NCBI GenBank assembly: GCA_037102815.1
Contig: BTPP01000005.1
Span: forward strand, 3,162,001-3,226,000
From: Neurospora intermedia
Lineage: Eukaryota > Ascomycota > Sordariomycetes > Sordariales > Sordariaceae
Reading direction: 5' to 3'
Length of the DNA: 64,000 nucleotides
The translations under genes were made by a program, and so were the position numbers. The number at the start of each line of letters is the position of its first letter. The first letter of the stretch is position 1. Shown piece by piece: positions 24,110 to 36,934 of this stretch. A model generated the notes under the pieces. The model was not told the origin of the DNA and ran no database searches. It was given only the letters and a program-made list of their open reading frames with translations.

Positions 24110-25650
24110 AATTACTACAATTAAAACAATTCAACCTCCTCCGCTTTTATTATAATAATGCTAACCTACCGTAGAGTTTATCGAAGAAGATAATAACGAA
24201 GACTACCCCCCTATACCGCCCTAAGCTCCCTATTCGCATCCCTAAATCTCGGAAACTAACGAACTCGTATATAAATAATAATTATTCGAATCCCAATTTA
24301 CTATAATTAAACTCCTCCTTAATTATTTCCCTTCGTATATATCCTAATAGGAGTAATTCGCTTTCGTAAGCCTCGCCGAATAAAATTTAATAAGAAATTA
24401 CCCCCCTATCCTTGCCGGGTTCTATTACTAGAACTACCTCTTCTATAATTAAACCTATATTTCTATTATACCTCCTTTTACTACCCCTTTATCGACGGCC
24501 ATTGCTATAACTATTCCCTTACTAACTGTAATTACGCTGGCCCGCACCGAATACTACCCTAAATATAATATTATTAAATTTACCGGCAAAAGTTTCTTAT
24601 AATTATAGAATTACTTTTATAACGTCGATATATACTTTTAAAAATACCCTTATACTTCCCTCTCGTTCGTTATTAATTATATTAAAGGCAACCTTAAGAA
24701 TATATAAATTAAATATATATTAATTCTCTATAGTAAGCTTAGGTATAATACTATTTATAATACGCCTATATAGAATACTTTTTATATTTTCTTAAAGATT
24801 AAATATAATAGTAATACTTAAGCTATTAAATAGTCTACTCTCGATAAGTTCGAACGTATATAGTAAGGCGCCTCGGAAACCGTTCGTAATTTCTATAACC
24901 GCTATTATACCGAAGAATTTAATTTATTGTATAATTAACCGGAATATATTCGGATTATTACTTAAGCTAATTAATTACACTCCTTTTTTAAATAAAGTAT
25001 CCTCTTAATGGCCAATATTAATATAATAAACGAAGCAATAGCGTATATAGAACGGTTAGAAGGCCTAGAAAATATTAAACTATCCGTATTATATCGCTAA
25101 AATTAAATATCTTTAAGGTATATTCTATTATCTATTTTATCTTCGTACCCTCCTACTTCCTCTTTAAATATCCCTTTATAATCGTTCTATAGTACTAACC
25201 CCCTTAATTTTCCCCGTTACCCCCCTACCGTTTTTTAAATAAATCCTAATTTTATTTATTCCCTTTATCGCTAGAAAAGTTATACGTATAGCCGTTATAC
25301 CTAGCCGAAACTACCGAATATTTACTACGAATATAATATAACGGGTTATTTTATAACGGCGTACTAAAACCGAGCTTACTATAATTATAGTTAGGTCGGC
25401 TACCTAATATAGAATTATACTATCCTTATAAATACTCCTTTATACGGAACGAATATTAAATTAATTATAATTAGAACGGTAATTATAATTACCTAAAATA
25501 ATATAAATAAATTGTAACTATACCTAAAAATAAGGTTATTAGTAAAGATTTATAGAAATTAGCGGAGTATACGAAAGTTAATAAATTCGGGCGCGGAGTT
25601 AAACCTAATTAGTAGGTATTTACTCCTATCGAATATAAAAATTAATTTAA
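24110..25650 (+). pseudogene. Inner gypsy gag region
   Basis: A plus-strand frame with many stops. From about 24545 it reads EYYPKYNIIKFTGKSFL and continues through capsid-like helices (TLDKFERI near 24840, FYNRYYTEEFNLLYN near 24890, AIAYIERLEGLENIKL near 25040-25085). Family assignment comes from its position between LTR and pol. A zinc knuckle is not recognisable. Confidence 0.5.
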
Positions 25651-27600
25651 TACCCTATTATTTTATTAATTTCTCTTTTCAACCTATTCTTATATATAGT
25701 ATAATTACCTATCTTATTAAAATATATAACTCCTATAGTACTAAACGGACGAAGCGAATTACTTTTACTATAATTGAATCTCCGGCCATTAAAATTATCC
25801 TTAATTACCCCTAATTTTATAAATAGAACCCCAATATTAATTAATAGCGACGGTCGTTTTAATTTCGTATCGAGGCTAATAATCTTATATTAAGTATAAT
25901 ACTAATAAAGGAAATATATAATACTACAACCGTCCTAGTAGGACTATAATAAGATTTAATTCTACTATTAGACCCCTAAGAAATAGTAAGGGTAAAAGAG
26001 GGTTTCTACCCTCCTATATATATAAATATCCTATTCAAAATCCCCTCTTCCTTAGTGTTAGAATTCGTAACCCTACCCGTCGTACCAGATTCGGCCGAAA
26101 TGCCTCTAATCCTTACTTCTCTAATAAAAGTCTTTCGGGTAACGTTTAATAGCGTTTACCCTACCCTAGTACCCCCTGTAGAACTAATGTTACTATAACC
26201 CTTAGAATTATTAGAGGAAATAAAAGATAAACTTACCGTTCTTAAACTAATTATCCTACTAAAGTATAAAGAATTCTAATCGGTATTTAAAACTTCGGCT
26301 ATACCCCTACCCTAATATAACCGGCTAAAATATTATATTAATCTAATTAAAAGGGAATCGGCGCCTTAGGGACCGATTTATATATTAAATATTAAAAAGT
26401 TAGAAATATTATACGAATAATTAGCGGAAGTACTTTAAAAGGGGTAAATTTATTCTTCTATTAGCCTAACGGGCGCCCCTATTATTTTTATTTTAAAGAA
26501 AGGTAAAAAACTAAAGCTCTATATCGATTTTAAGACGTTAAATAAAATTATAAAAAAGAATTAAATAATATTACCCTTTATCTAAAAGATTTTAAATCGG
26601 TTATCGTCGGCTAAAGTCTTTACTAAATTGAATTTAAAGGACGTATACTATAGGATTCGGATTCGAGAAGGAAACGAAGAAAAAACAATATTTCGCACAA
26701 AGTACAAACACTACGAATTCTTAATTATATTAATAAGGTTAGCGAACGTACTAGCGGCGTTTTAAACGTATATTAATAATACGTTAATAGGGCTAATAAA
26801 TATAATATATATTATTTACCTTAATAATATCCTAATTTATAGTAAACATAAAAAAGACTATATTAATTATATTAAAGAAGTCCTTCAACGGCTATAAGAT
26901 CGGGATCTTTACGTAAACTTAAGTAAATACGAATTTTATACAAAGCGGGTATTATTTCTAAAATATATCGTTTCTCCGGAGGGCGTATCGATAAATCTAA
27001 AGAAGGTTGTAATAATCGTAGAATAGGAGGCTCCAACGAACATTTATAATATTTAAATCTTCTTAAAGTTTATAGGATTCTATTAGTATTTTGTAATATT
27101 ATACTCCAAAATAACTATACTCTTAATAGAATTACTAAAGGGCAATAAATAGAAGCTGTTTAAATTTATAAAAGAAGCGGAGGAAACGTTTATAAAATTC
27201 AAAAAACTATTTTAAGAAGCTCCTATATTATATTACTTCGACCCGGCATTATAAATTTAAATAAAGACGGACGTATCGGACTTCGCAATTAGGGTAGTTC
27301 TTATATAATTATATAATAATAAATAGTACCCAATAATTTTCTTTTCAAAGAAAAAATCGTTAGAAGAAACAAGATATAGGGTTGGAAATAGAAAATTATT
27401 AATAATTGTAGGAGTATTAAAAGTATAGAAGTAATACTTATTATATATAGATAAACTATTCCTAATAATTACAAATTATTTAAACCTATAGTATTTTTAA
27501 AATAAGGAGCGGGCTAATGCAAAGTAAAATTAATAAACGTTAAAATTAATAGTATATAATTTTAGAATTAAATATTAGCCGGGAAAATTGAATTTAGCGG
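25590..27600 (+). pseudogene. Inner gypsy protease, reverse transcriptase and RNase H
   Basis: A protease-like block, LINSGAELNLISRYL, precedes the RT. The RT has the usual series: LKLYIDFKTLNKIIKKN (about 26510-26560), the KVFTKLNLKDVYYRIRIREG block (26610-26670) and the active site YLNNILIYSKH at about 26818-26850. The tether/RNase H part follows with LYYFDPAL, IKTDVSDFAIRVVL (about 27265-27300), KKKSLEETRY and LLIIVGVLKVWKQYL-like sequence. Damage is C->T/G->A. Confidence 0.75.
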
Positions 27601-27639
27601 ATAGGTTATTAAAGAAACTACAATTATAAAGAGAAGAAC

Positions 27640-29590
27640 CGGAAATAGGGGGCGACTACCTATTAATAAAAGTTATTAAAGGAAGTAAAAAGAAGGGCCA
27701 GACAATAAAGGAAGGTCGGGTATTAAAAATACTAGTAAGATAAATAATTTTAATTAGAAAAGAAGTTTAGAGGACGGCGGTGGAAGAAAAGGAATAGTAA
27801 TAAAAAGTAAACGAAACGGAAGAAAATTGGGCGTTAAAGGACGAAGGAATCGAATTATAAAAAGAAAGGCGGAATTCGAAGGAGGATAGTAAAATAAATA
27901 AGGAAGGGAGAAAACGAAAAAAGGTCGAGGGTAATAGTAGAAAGGATAGTATAGTAAAGAAGAGGGTAAAATTCGTAAGTAAGGCCGCCGCTAAATTGGG
28001 GGGGGAGAATAAAAGTATTATAGTAAGGAATATAGGCGGGTATATAGTAGTAGTAAAAGTATAGAAGGATAAAGAGTAGTTACTATTATTAGAATAGTAA
28101 TTATTAGAGGCGTAGAAAGAAGACCTATTTATTATTGAGGAAGTATAGAAGAATAATAAAGGGAGGAGATAGGTAAAGAATTAGAAGATAGGGGAAGACG
28201 GAATTCTATAGTATCGATATTAGGTTTATATTTTAGAACGTATATAGGCCGAACTACTCTACGCCTACTATAATATAGCGATGGCCGGATACCCGGACTA
28301 AAGGAAAATATGCAATATATTAATTAATTCTATTACTAGCCTACTATTATAATTAATATTAAAATATACGTCCGCGAATATTTAACGTACTAAAAGGTTA
28401 AACCTTATAATTATTAATTATATAGGCTATTAAGGTCGCTACCTATCCTTACTATCCTCTAATAAAATATTTTATATAATTTTATTACCGGGTTACTAAA
28501 ATTATTTAATCCCGTATTTAATCGGACCTACGACGCAATTTTTATTATTATCGACCACTTTATTAAATACGCTTTATATATCCCTACGTAGAAGATAATT
28601 AATGCCCGGTAATTTATATTCCTTTTTTAATAATATATTTTTTAATAATTTAGCCTCCCGGATTCTATTATATTAAATAGAGGTAGCCTTTTTACAAACC
28701 AATTTTAAAAGATTTATTATAAATTCTTAAATATTTGTAAATGCTTTAATATAATTTAATACCCCTAAACGGACGGATAAATAGAGAGGTAGAATTAAAA
28801 CTTAAAACTATACCTTCGGATCTTCTATAATATAAAATAGGTCGATTAGGCCGAAAAAATTATATTTATATAGTAGATATATAATAATTATTTCTATACC
28901 GCTATTAGAAAATCCCCTTCGGAATTACTCTTCGGGTATTATTTTTAGGGATTAGTGGATCCGGAGCGAAGGCGAAGGACGGTCCTTTCTATAGTAATTA
29001 CCGATTGGATCGATGAATTACTTTAGGGACGGTTAAAAATTGTAGTAACTTTAGAGGTTATTAATTAGGGGTATATGAAATAGTATAATAAAATTCGGAA
29101 ATTAAAGGAATTCAACGTTGGGAATTAGATTCTATTTAGTACGAAGTATATTAAATAATACCGCCTAAGCACTAAATTAGCAAACAAATTTTTAGGACTT
29201 TTTTAAATTACTAAAGTCGTTAGAGAGAAGAAGATAGCGTACCGACTTACACTCCCTATATATTACTGAATCTATTTAATATTCCCTATTATTCTCTTAG
29301 AGCCGTACTATAGGGATCCTATTATAATAGTACTACGAAGGGAAATTATAAATATTAAGGAGAATAATATTTAGTATAAAATTGAGGCGATTATAAAATA
29401 TTATAAATCTGGCCGCTAACGTTAATTTTAAATTGAATAGAAAGGGTATCCGGACAATAAAAATTCGTAAATATTATAAGAGGATATAAATTGCCCGGAC
29501 CTTCTTAAAGAATACGAAGCTAAGGAAATATAGTAGCGGCGTACTAGTAGTAGGCCGATTACTAAATTAATAAGAATTAGCTAAATAAAG
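27640..29590 (+). pseudogene. Inner gypsy linker and integrase
   Basis: 27650-28200 is a Lys/Arg/Glu-rich linker. The integrase core is recognisable from about 28480 to 28930. It includes a RGSLFTNQF block at about 28680-28710 (Asp->Asn just before), then the conserved PxTDGxxE(R) segment at about 28760-28790 and RKSPFGI near 28905. A basic C-terminal region runs to about 29580. Several frameshifts and stops are present. This domain inserts cDNA into the genome; the copy is dead. Confidence 0.65.
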
Positions 29591-29599
29591 GTAGGAGAA

Positions 29600-30000
29600 T
29601 AATAATTACTAAGAGATATAAAATAAAAACGTAAAATATAGATGTAAAATACAAAATATAAACGTAAAATATAAATGAGAAATATAAATGTAAAACGTAA
29701 ATGTAAAATATAAAATACAAATATAAAATATAAATAAAAAGATAAGACGTAGACGTAAAACGTAAATGTAAAACGTAGATGTAAGATATAAAGTAGAAGA
29801 TATAAAGTAGAAATATTAAATAGAAATATAAAGTAGAGATATAAGGTAAAAATACTAAGGTAGAAATATAAAGTAGAAACGTAAGGTAGAAATATAAAGT
29901 AGTAATATAAAATATAAATAAAGGAAGTAATATAGAAACGTAAAATGTAAATATAAGATATAAATATAAAATATAGAATAAAAACGTTAAATAGAATAAG
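29600..30000. repeat. A-rich short tandem repeat, ~11-12 bp units
   Basis: About 400 bp of imperfect units of the type AAATATAAA(C/T)GT, drifting into AAAGTAGAAATAT units. It lies immediately after the integrase of the inner gypsy and belongs to its 3' region. Confidence 0.7.
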
Positions 30001-30740
30001 AAATAGAGAGGGAAAGTAGCTTAAATTCTTTATAGAAAATTAGTAAAGCGTTAAATAGAATATAACCTATATTATTTATTATTATTCTAAACGAAAAATC
30101 CCCGGCGGCGTCTATTATCGTCGATATAGAATTAGAACCTATAACCTTAAGAGAAATACTCCTACGTACTACCGTGCCTATTAATAACGTTCATAGATAC
30201 TACCTTATATTATTTATTTATAGTCCTCCTATATAAACTCTAATAATTTATTTAATTTCCTATCTAACGATATTAATTTCCTATTAATTAACTAATACTA
30301 AGGACTATAGTTATAACTAGGGGAGGAAGGGATACGAATAGGAGTATTTAGTATAAAAATATATATAAGGGAGCTAACGGAGGCTATTGGATCGGTATTA
30401 ACATTAGTATTATTAATACTACAATAACCTAACCTCGAATAACCTTTATAATTGAAATTAGAAGTGTAAAATATCCTAAACAATATTATAGAGAGACTAT
30501 TATTAATTAAACGCGCCTATATAACTACTTAAAACGCTACTACGGAATAATATAGCTACTATAAGAAGGGGGTAGGTAGGGGGCTATCGGTATTAATAAA
30601 GTATATAATTTTAGCCGCTACATTCTATATAACATTCTACAAATCGTAAATATTATAAAGGACCTCGAATATATAGCGGCGCAGCGATAGCGAATATTGC
30701 GATATTTTATTGAACTCTGGAAGGAAAAGACATTAGCGAC

Positions 30741-30781
<41 letters not shown>

Positions 30782-31890
30782 GTACCTTTAGTCTAGCAGG
30801 TATTCAGGCCAATCCTTTTAAAAACTTCGTACAAATTTAGAACTAGGACGTTCGCAAATGCTTAGGCTAACGTAATATTATATTCTAAATAAGCGAAGGG
30901 ACGGATATTACTAAAGAATAGGAAAGAAAATAGCCGAACGAAAATTAGTAATAGGTATAAGGCGAGAAGAAGGGAAAAATAGAGTAGGAAGGGGAAAATA
31001 GAAAAGGGAAATAAACGTACTAATCGGGCGCTTTAAGGAGGCGGGGGTTAATATACAAATATATAGTAATAAAATATATATCCGCGGGGGGGGGGCGGGT
31101 ATAAACGAAGGGGGGACGGATATAGTAGTAAAAGTAAGGATAGGAGGAAGAAGAAGAGGAGAAGCGAAGAGGGTAGGTGGAAGGGATATTATATAAACGA
31201 AGGAGGAGGTCTTTATACGAATATAAATTAAAATAAGCGAATATAATTCTAAGTAGGCGAATATAAAATAATATAAGGTAGGAGAAGCGTTAGGCAAACG
31301 TAAGAATAGTAGGAAGGAATAAATAGAAGGATAAAACGAAGGTAGTAATTAGAAGGGGAGGGACGAAATAAATAGGTAATAAAGTAATTACAAAAAAGTA
31401 GGAAAGAAAGGCGGAAAAAGGAAAGTATATAATTCGAATTATAGTAAAGAGAGCGGGGGTTATAATTAAGAATTATACTATTAGAATAAAAAGAACAATA
31501 TAGAAAATAAGGCGAAAATAATAGGAAGGTATTTAAGAAAGTACAACGCCGGCGAGGGGGCTTAAAGTAGGACTAATACTTAAAATTATAGGAGGCGAAG
31601 GAAAGAGGCGAAAATCCCAAAGACGGAACTTATAAGGAGGGGAATTATATTTAAATATTATAATAAATTGTAATAGGTATAAATTATAAAGAATACTATA
31701 TAAGTAGAATTTTAGAAGTTAATTATAATAATATTCCTAAAGTATATAAGAGGTTTAACGAGAAGTATCTTAGGGTTCGATTATATAAGCATCCTATAAT
31801 AAGTATAAACAATAGAGGGTATCCTACGAAAGTATTAGGCCGCGCAACGGACGTTAATAACGGAGAGTATCCTATAAGAGGAATAAAAGG
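30001..31890. other. Unassigned 3' region of the inner gypsy, with a 38-A tract
   Basis: No protein family is recognisable on either strand. The 128-codon minus-strand open frame (31297-30911) is Pro/Leu/Ile-rich and antisense to a purine-rich strand, so it is probably chance. A run of 38 A (30743-30780) sits between GCGACGT and CGTACC. The stretch 31030-31200 is purine-rich with G9 at about 31086-31094. Confidence 0.5.
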
Positions 31891-31899
31891 GCGTTAATA

Positions 31900-32145
31900 T
31901 CCTAAGGTACTTATTAATACTCTTAAACTTAATATAGCACCTATCGTTAGGCAAAACAATACTCGCTACTTCGTACGCCTACTAAGGGCTAATCTTAATA
32001 ATAGTCGGAAAGCCGGCCGTATATAGACATTCTAAAATACTTATTAATATTTATAAATTTAATATAGTACCCATCATTAAATAAACCGATACTCGCTACT
32101 TCGTACGCCTACTAAGCGCTAATTTAGGTAACGGTCGGGAATCCG
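31900..32145. repeat. Two tandem copies of a ~118-bp unit
   Basis: A unit containing ACTCGCTACTTCGTACGCCTACTAAG occurs twice, with the shared part centred near 31970 and 32090. Its CG-rich core resists RIP and stays alignable. It lies directly upstream of the 60-bp array. Confidence 0.7.
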
Positions 32146-32179
32146 GCCAACTCTTTATATTGGATGCCGGTTTCGTACC

Positions 32180-32735
32180 TATATTTGGAACTTAAGGGAA
32201 CGGACATTATAATACTAATATTCTAGCGGGCGGCTCGCTACATTAGGAATTTATAAAAATGGATATTACAATACCAATATTCTAGCGGGCGGCTCGCTAC
32301 ATTTAGAATTTATAAGAATGGATATCCTAATACCGATACTCTAACGGGCGGCTCATTGTATTAGGAGCTTATAAGAATAGATATTATAATACTAATATTC
32401 TAGCGGACGGCTCGCCGCATTTAGAATTTATAAGAATAAATATCCTAATACTAATATTCTAACGGATAGTTCACCGCATTTAGAACTTATAAGAATAAAT
32501 ATTATAATACCGATATTCTAACGGGCGGCTTCGGGTCCGCATTTAAAATTCGCGAAAATAAATATTATAATACTAATATTCTAGCAAGTAGCTTCGGGCC
32601 CGCAATTAGAACTCATAAGAATAGATATTACAATACCGATCTTTTAACGGATAGTCTCGTATCTATATTAGGAGTTCGTAAGAATAGATATTACTATACT
32701 AATATTCTAACGGACGGTTTATAAACGGAAGAGCG
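32180..32735. repeat. Tandem array, about nine ~60-bp units
   Basis: Each unit carries ATTCTA(G/A)CGG(G/A)CGGCT and then TTATAAGAAT(A/G)GATAT. Unit cores recur near 32220, 32280, 32339, 32399, 32459, 32518, 32580, 32645 and 32705. The array is in the untranslated 3' region of the inner gypsy, about 200 bp before its polypurine tract. Confidence 0.85.
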
Positions 32736-32934
32736 GCTATAATATCCGAAATACAATATTAACGGTTATTACGAACAATAATTCACTAAACTAATAAACG
32801 AAAATAATAATACAACCCGATAACGTAATCCGATAACGCTACAATAGTATAATACCGATACCCTCCGCTACTTAACTAAAATTTATTATAAATTATAAAA
32901 ATTCCGAGGATAGAACCTATAAGGGGGGGGGTCG

Positions 32935-33275
32935 TATTAGGAAACTAAGAGCTTATACTTAAAAATACTCTAACGGTTACTACTCCGCTCTATCGGCCGA
33001 AGCGGTAGACTAATAACGGCAACGCTTATATCGGGTTGGGCTCGTAGGAAGGATAATCCAGTACTACATTAGGGCGCTAAACAAGTACAAGACTCCATAA
33101 TACTCCTTAACAGATAAACAGAGTTTATACAAAGTATAAAAGAGGTTTAATATAACGTAATTTATTATAATTAGTAACTATCAATATATCTCTAGATTGA
33201 CCCCTAACTTACCGTCCCCTACGTATAGCCACGACCGTAGTCACCTCAGCCTACCCTTCGCCTACGTTCCTAACA
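32935..33275 (+). repeat. Inner gypsy 3' LTR
   Basis: 341 bp, preceded by a G-rich polypurine tract and followed by GATAA at 33276-33280. Strongly RIP-mutated in its first two thirds, intact in its last ~65 bp. Confidence 0.92.
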
Positions 33276-33280
33276 GATAA

Positions 33281-35850
33281 TAAAGTAAAATATTTTAAAT
33301 ATATCTCCGACGTATTAAATTACTTCGAGCGTTTAGGCTTGTAAGTCGATATTAATAAGTATGAATTTTATATTACTAGAACGAAGTACTTAGGCCTTAT
33401 TATTATACTTAGGGGTATAGAAATGGATTTAAATAAAGTTTAAGCCGTACTTTTATAGGAGGTACCCGAATTTAAAAGATCTCTATAATCCTTCTTAAGG
33501 TTCGTTAACTTTTACCGACAATTTATTAAGGACTTTTCGAATATAGTTAAGCTACTATACGAATTAATAAAGAAAATAGTTAACTAGTATTAGGATATCG
33601 AGTATTAGAAAGCTTTCGAGGATTTAAAGAAGGTATTTACTATAGTACTAATTCTAAAGATTTATAATTAAACGAAGAAAATAGTAATTGAAATTGACGC
33701 TTCTAATTGGGCTTCCGGAGGAACCTTCTCCTAATAGGGAGATAATAGGGTTCTCTACCTAATAGCCTACTTTTCAACTGAGTATATAGCGGCGGAGTAT
33801 AATTATAATAATTATAATAAAGAATTATTCGCTATTATAAAAGCGTTGGAGGAGTAGATACTAGAATTAGAGGGTGTACAAAAATAAATAGAAATTATTA
33901 CCGACTATAAAAATCTTAAAATATTTACTACTACTAAGCAATATACTTTAAGGTATATACGGTAGATTAAATTCCTTAGCCGTTTTAATTTCTGTATTAC
34001 CTATAGGAAAGGCCCTAAGAATATAAAATTAAACGCCCTAAATGGAAAGTTAGAAGATAGGCTATAGGACGAGGAGGATGAGAGGCTTCTAGCGAAGAAA
34101 AAACCTCTTATCGATTTAGAACGTTTCGATTTAACCCTCTTTAAAGACGAGGATATATTAAACTTTACGTACCTATACTTAGTAGTTATAAAGGAAATCT
34201 ATAGAGGGTAAACCGGCCTATTAGGTTTAGGGGATATTAATTTCCATAAAATAGAAGTAATTAAATTAATAGATAATTTAATTAATGATAGTTACTCTAA
34301 CTTCAATTTAATATAGGAAATAGTCTTTTACTTATAAAAGGAAGGCTAGTAAAGCTGGACCCCGAAAATTAAAAAGCATTTCAAAATTACATTTATAGGA
34401 TATTTATTAAAGTAAGGACGAATTTATTAATAAAAGGATACCGAAGAACGAATATTTATCGACCTAAGTAATAAGGATATTCAATTATAATTAATCTATG
34501 AGATATATATAGTAAAGCTAGGAGGATACTCTAATTGCGAAAGGATATATAAAATATTTAATAAATCTTACTATTAACCCGGAATATACTAGTCTGTAAA
34601 AGAATTTTATAAAACTTACGTAATATATATAAAAACTAAATTAATAAAATACTTACTAACCGGCTATATAAAACCTTTCCTGATACTATTTAAATTCTAA
34701 TTATAAATTTTAATTAATTACGTAATTCCTATAATACTATATACTAAAAGGGGCCGAAATTACCGCTATATCGTAATTATAGTCGACCGCTTAATAAAAA
34801 TAAAGTACTATATCCCTATAGAGATATTGGAAATAAATAAACTAATAGAGCGTTTTATTAAAAAGATATATAGTATATATAAACTATTAGATAATATTAT
34901 ATCGGATAGAGGCTCGCAATTTATTTTAGTATTCTAGAGAATTCTATATAAATACTTAGGGGTAATAGTAAAATTATTATTGTTATTTCATTTGTAAATT
35001 AACGGTTAAATAGAGTGAATTAATATAAAAATAAAGTAGTACCTAAAATTCTATATTAATTAGGCCTAAGATAACTAAGTAAATTAATTCTTATTAACCG
35101 AATTTACTTATAATAATACTATTTTAAAGATAATTAACGTTAGCCCATTCTATACTAACTATAGTTTTTATTTATATATAAGCGTAGAGCTAACGAAGCC
35201 TTACTCCCCTAATTTTATAGATATTTAGAAGAAGGAGTTCTTTAAAGTATTAGAAGTAGCTAGTCGTTTTTAAACCGTATTAGATAGCGTTATTGTACTT
35301 TTAAAATAAGCGTAGGATTGGTATAAAGTAAATATAAATAAAAATTGTAGTAACGTACCTAAGTATTGCGCTAGTAATAGAGTACTTCTTAATATTAAAA
35401 ACTTTGTTATAAGCAAGCCTTAGGCTAAGTTGGTGCTTAAATTCGAAGGACTATTTAAAATATTAGAATACAATTCTTATAAAGTTAAATTCTAACTTTC
35501 TAAGAATATAAAAATGAATCTAGTCTTTTACGTCTCTATAGTTAAATTCTGGGAGATAGTTGGACTTCCGGGATAGTAAGATATCGAATAAAATATTATA
35601 GTAGATTAAGGTAGGTTTATAATAAGAATCGATGATAATAATAATAAAGAATAGTAGGAATAAGAGTTTAAGAATATTATAGGATACGGTAAAGTAAATA
35701 ACGGGCGTTAGATATATTAAATTAAATAGAAGGATATTAATAAACTAATATAATAACCTATTAAGGATTTGGAGGGATATAATAGTACTATTTAGAAATA
35801 CTATAATTCCTACCCTAATATACTGCTACTACTACTATAGGTAAAGAAGA
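33281..35850 (+). pseudogene. Outer gypsy RT (rest), RNase H, integrase, chromodomain
   Basis: Resumes directly after the GATAA duplication with the RT thumb (YFERLGL, INKYEFYITRTKYLGLII, about 33325-33405) and the connection FLRFVNFYRQFIKDFS (about 33490-33540). RNase H follows (IEIDASNWASGG about 33690-33720, ELFAIIKALEE, ITDYKNLKIFTTTKQ). Integrase comes next: IVIIVDRLIKIKYY near 34770-34810 and IISDRGSQFILVF near 34890-34930. A chromodomain-like tail lies at about 35660-35815 (GYGKVNNGRYIKL, then PIKDLEGYNSTI, KYYNSYPNI). The tail and the integrase type support a chromovirus. Stops occur throughout. Confidence 0.8.
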
Positions 35851-36694
35851 AATAAATTAAAGGTAAATTAAGAAGGAAGACTTCGCTACCTTTAGATTTA
35901 CTAACTATTATAATTCCAATTCTACTAATATTAATAGTTCATGTCAATTTCAATTTAAATTTATATTAATTACTTCGATATAGTATTCGAATCGCTTAGT
36001 AAAAAGGATAAAATTAGTAAAAAAATAAGGAGTTTAGCAGCGATTTATTTTATATACCCTAATTAAATACCTTATAGTATACCCTTTGATAGAATAATTA
36101 TTAATAGTACCGAAAGATAGTACGTTTTACGGCGGTCTTACGTCTCCTATTCTCTAGAATAGTTATATATACAATTAATATTAAGATTTGAAGATAAGAA
36201 GAATTTAAGAGTTTTTGAAGATTAGTAGTATAATAATTGAGCGTTTATAGAAAAAATGAGTTATAAGTAGGGAGTTAAATATGTAAATTCTCTAATACTT
36301 ATATTAATATTGGTTATAAGCGTCCTATATAAACTGCTATACTATAGGCGTCCTTATAGTACCCCCGGTAGGGTTAGTAATAGTAGGAGTTGTTGAGGTT
36401 CTCTATATACGCCGATTAGGCTAGTTTTTAAATGTACAAATAGATTATTGAGAGTAATGATAGTTCTTACGGCGGAAGGGTCGGATTTAGCAATATTTTA
36501 ATTAGTATTCTACTTTTAAGTAGGAATTGAGATATTAAGCGGCGTTAAGTAGCTCCCCACTTTAGTACGGGCGCTAAGACCTTTTACTATAATTTAATTG
36601 GATATATCCTAAAAGGATTCGGGAGGGCCTATTTTAGGTAAAATAATATATTTAGATAATATTTTTGTAGTGGGAGCGTTGTAGAGGGAGGTAG
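35851..36694. other. Outer gypsy 3' untranslated region
   Basis: AT-rich, no recognisable coding after the chromodomain. Purine-rich GGGAGCGTTGTAGAGGGAGG (36672-36691) just before the 3' LTR is the likely polypurine tract. Confidence 0.5.
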
Positions 36695-36934
36695 TATTAT
36701 AAGGCTAGATTATATGCCCTATGCTAGGCTATAGTATAGGCTATAGTACATTACGTACTCTATGCCTTGCTATGGTACTAGTGCCGGCCCGGGTATTGAG
36801 GCTCTGTGTAACCTACTCTACCGGGCTATATAACCCTACCTATAAGCCTAGGCCGGCGTATACTCTCCTCTTGCTTCCTTCGTATAACAACGAATATTGT
36901 AGCTTATCCCTAACGGTGCCCTTGCCCCGTGATA
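36695..36934 (+). repeat. Outer gypsy 3' LTR
   Basis: 240 bp, matches 19341-19580 throughout, with many C->T/G->A changes near its start. It is followed by GTTATC. Confidence 0.9.

Larger units (their letters stand above)
23649..33275 (+). mobile_element. Inner Ty3/gypsy retrotransposon nested in the outer gypsy RT
   Basis: 9,627 bp with direct LTRs of exactly 341 bp (23649-23989 and 32935-33275). The LTRs start TGTCAGGAGG (TATTAGGAAA in the 3' copy) and end CCTAACA, flanked by GATAA. A purine tract AAGGGGGGGGG precedes the 3' LTR (about 32921-32931). Coding order gag, protease, RT, RNase H, integrase fills 24100-29580. About 3.3 kb between integrase and 3' LTR is occupied by tandem repeats and unassigned sequence, so the element is longer than a typical Ty3/gypsy. 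Confidence 0.92.
19341..36934 (+). mobile_element. Outer Ty3/gypsy (chromovirus-type) retrotransposon
   Basis: Direct LTRs of exactly 240 bp (19341-19580 and 36695-36934) begin TGTCACAGGG (RIP-mutated to TATTATAAGG in the 3' copy) and end CCCTGTGATA. GTTATC stands directly before the 5' LTR (19335-19340) and directly after the 3' LTR (36935-36940), which gives a 5-6 bp duplication. Without the nested element the length is about 7.96 kb, normal for Ty3/gypsy. Internal order is gag, protease, RT, RNase H, integrase, chromodomain, all on the plus strand and all broken by stops. Confidence 0.9.

Noticed and set aside
30911-31297. 128-codon minus-strand open frame in the inner gypsy tail
   Set aside because: Complement of a purine-rich stretch; Pro/Leu/Ile/Ser composition follows from base composition, and no motif or second copy is seen.
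32180-32735. 60-bp array as a possible CRISPR
   Set aside because: Units are directly tandem and degenerate, with no distinct unique spacers of constant length, and the context is a eukaryotic retrotransposon.
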